The translations under genes and the position numbers were made by a program. The notes below the pieces were generated by a model. It saw only the letters and a list, made by a program, of their open reading frames with translations, did not search any database and had not been told where the DNA came from. Positions 22,641-24,371 of a stretch of DNA of 24,371 nt are shown one piece after another (positions within the stretch are counted from its first letter, which is position 1; every line of letters begins with the position of its first letter). Source of the DNA: Gammaproteobacteria bacterium (GTDB lineage Bacteria > Pseudomonadota > Gammaproteobacteria > UBA9214); the NCBI GenBank assembly GCA_003454335.1, contig DMKK01000278.1, positions 1 through 24,371 of the forward strand, written 5' to 3'.

Positions 22641-24371
22641 TGTTGCATTCTGAAACAGGCAAACCCTTGTCAGCTGAAATCTCCGCAGGCATTCAGCGTC
22701 TGCTGGAAGCCCGCCACCACGACCCGTTTACCCTGCTGGGTAAACACAGCTACGCTAATGAGGTGCTGGTCCGCGCCTTTATTCCCGGGGCAGCCTGGGT
22801 ACGCATTGCTGAAAATGGTGCCTCATTACAGCGCATGGGTAACACCGACCTGTTTGCATGGCATGGCCCTGCCAGTCAGGTCCCCGATCGTTACCGACTG
22901 ATCTGGCGAGACAGCGATGGCGCAGAACATGTCGCCTATGACCCTTATTGTTTCCCGCCGCAAATATCCGAGTTCGACCTGCACCTGTTTGGAGAAGGCA
23001 GGCACTGGCACATATACCGGATACTGGGTGCACATAAACATCAGGCTGATGATATACCGGGTGTCCGCTTTGCAATCTGGGCACCCTCAGCAGAACGCGT
23101 CAGTGTCGTTGGCGACTTCAACAACTGGGATGGACGGTGTCACCCGATGCGGGTGCTGGGTGGCAGTGGCGTATGGGAATTGTTTATTCCCGGACTGGGT
23201 ATTGGACAACCCTACAAGTACGAGCTGCGTACCCGTCAGGGTGACCTGCAATTAAAAACGGACCCCTACGGGCAGCAGTTCGAACTGCGTCCGGCAAATG
23301 CCTCACGCGTACCGCCGCCAGCTATGGAATACCAGTGGCAGGACGAGGTCTGGATGCAGCAACGCCATGACTCCGACTGGCAGCATGCCCCGCTATCCGT
23401 CTATGAGGTTCACCTCGGCTCCTGGAAACGTGACGAGTTTGGTAATTTTCTGAATTATCGCCAGCTGGCAACAGAACTGGTTGAATACGTCAGGCAGGCC
23501 GGCTTCACACACATTGAGTTGTTGCCCATCACCGAACATCCACTGGATGCCTCCTGGGGTTATCAAACGACCGGGTACTTTGCACCTACCAGCCGTTTTG
23601 GCGAACCGGACGATTTCCGCTTCTTCGTCGAACAGTGCCATCAGCAGCAGATAGGCGTCCTGCTTGACTGGGCCCCGGCCCACTTCCCCAAGGATGCGCA
23701 TGGACTGGCAAACTTCGACGGCACCGCTTTATACGAACACATGGACCCGCGACGCGGCGAACACCATGACTGGGGTACCCTGATCTATAACTATGGTCGC
23801 AATGAGGTCAGGAATTTCCTGATCGCAAGTGCCGTCTACTGGCTGGAAGAGTTCCATATCGATGGCCTGCGTGTCGACGCCGTCGCATCCATGCTTTACC
23901 ACGACTATTCACGCCCTCCCAGCGAATGGATACCCAACATATACGGCGGGCGCGAGAACCTGGAAGCCGTAACCTTTCTGCGGGAATTGAATGCCATTAC
24001 CCATGCCGAGTATCCAGGCACTGTCATGATTGCCGAGGAATCAACCGCCTGGCCTGGCGTCAGCCGACCTGTTGATACCGGCGGACTCGGTTTCAGCATG
24101 AAATGGAATATGGGCTGGATGCATGATTCACTACGCTTCATGTCGCATGACCCGATACACCGGAAATACCACCATAACGATCTGACTTTTGGATTGTTGT
24201 ACGCCTTCACAGAAAATTTCATGCTGCCCTTCTCGCATGACGAGGTCGTGCACGGCAAACAATCCATGCTTTACAAGCAGGCCGGGGATGACTGGCAACG
24301 CTTCGCCAACCTGCGGCTGCTGTACACCTTCATGTTCACCTTTCCCGGCAAGAAGCTGTTGTTCATGGGCG
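22640..24371 (+). CDS. glgB: 1,4-alpha-glucan branching enzyme (GH13), partial at right edge
   Basis: Creates alpha-1,6 branches in glycogen. The open frame runs from ATG 22640 to the window end without a stop, about 577 codons, so roughly 150-160 residues are missing. Two N-terminal beta-sandwich (CBM48-like) regions are present: HDPFTLLGKH near residues 27-36, then FAIWAPSAERVSVVGDFNNWDG. The GH13 barrel carries nucleophile Asp413 (LRVDAVASMLY), acid/base Glu466 (IAEESTAWP) and Asp534 (SHDEVVHGK), with the same spacing as E. coli 405/458/526. The start is about eight residues longer than in E. coli and lacks a clear Shine-Dalgarno; its A overlaps the FNR-type box. It diverges from glgC. Confidence 0.96.
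   Translation, partial: MLHSETGKPLSAEISAGIQRLLEARHHDPFTLLGKHSYANEVLVRAFIPGAAWVRIAENGASLQRMGNTDLFAWHGPASQVPDRYRLIWRDSDGAEHVAYDPYCFPPQISEFDLHLFGEGRHWHIYRILGAHKHQADDIPGVRFAIWAPSAERVSVVGDFNNWDGRCHPMRVLGGSGVWELFIPGLGIGQPYKYELRTRQGDLQLKTDPYGQQFELRPANASRVPPPAMEYQWQDEVWMQQRHDSDWQHAPLSVYEVHLGSWKRDEFGNFLNYRQLATELVEYVRQAGFTHIELLPITEHPLDASWGYQTTGYFAPTSRFGEPDDFRFFVEQCHQQQIGVLLDWAPAHFPKDAHGLANFDGTALYEHMDPRRGEHHDWGTLIYNYGRNEVRNFLIASAVYWLEEFHIDGLRVDAVASMLYHDYSRPPSEWIPNIYGGRENLEAVTFLRELNAITHAEYPGTVMIAEESTAWPGVSRPVDTGGLGFSMKWNMGWMHDSLRFMSHDPIHRKYHHNDLTFGLLYAFTENFMLPFSHDEVVHGKQSMLYKQAGDDWQRFANLRLLYTFMFTFPGKKLLFMG

Noticed and set aside
22640..22675. FNR-type box acting as class II activator of glgB
   Set aside because: The matching -10 position on the plus strand (about 22663-22668) has no TATAAT-like sequence, whereas the minus strand fits exactly.

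Overview
The window is an ordinary, gene-dense chromosomal segment of a gammaproteobacterium. Supporting evidence is the queA-tgt-yajC-secD-secF order, the prmB-aroC neighbourhood, leuC-leuD, suhB, psd and a CAA-anticodon tRNA-Leu. Gene content and moderately high GC would fit a Chromatiales or sulfur-oxidiser-like lineage, but that placement is a guess. No mobile element, CRISPR array or rRNA is visible, and no stretch longer than 300 bases lacks a gene.

Layout. (1) 1-4480, minus strand: aroC, an MFS transporter of the PPP/HcaT type, leuC and leuD. leuD is clearly AT-richer than everything beside it. (2) 4481-6133: two small unknown genes and prmB. (3) 6252-9351, plus strand: a copper-delivery pair (SCO and PCu(A)C) for cytochrome oxidase assembly, then psd, a long palindromic repeat, and suhB. 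A small unknown plus-strand gene follows at 9537-9746. (4) 9815-15231, minus strand: the queA-tgt-yajC-secD-secF operon (queuosine modification plus Sec-translocon accessories). (5) 15271-15424: tRNA-Leu(CAA) with its own promoter, divergent from queA. (6) 15487 to the right edge: a glycogen/maltodextrin cluster. glgP (DUF3417-type phosphorylase) is on the plus strand. glgC, a GH57 amylase-family gene and malQ form a minus-strand operon. glgB diverges from glgC and is cut by the window edge.

In the glycogen cluster, GlgC makes ADP-glucose, GlgB inserts alpha-1,6 branches, GlgP releases glucose-1-phosphate, MalQ disproportionates short chains, and the GH57 enzyme probably cleaves or transfers alpha-glucans. 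A glycogen synthase is not in the window. The most informative regulatory signal is a perfect FNR/ANR-type box (TTGAT-N4-ATCAA) between glgC and glgB. It is centred exactly 41.5 bp upstream of the start predicted from a TAAAAT -10 element reading towards glgC. This suggests oxygen-responsive control of glycogen metabolism.

I do not see a wholly new multi-gene system. The points worth a second look are the FNR box, the composition break at leuD, the palindromic repeat at 8385-8463, the 16-bp direct repeats after aroC, and three small uncharacterised genes.
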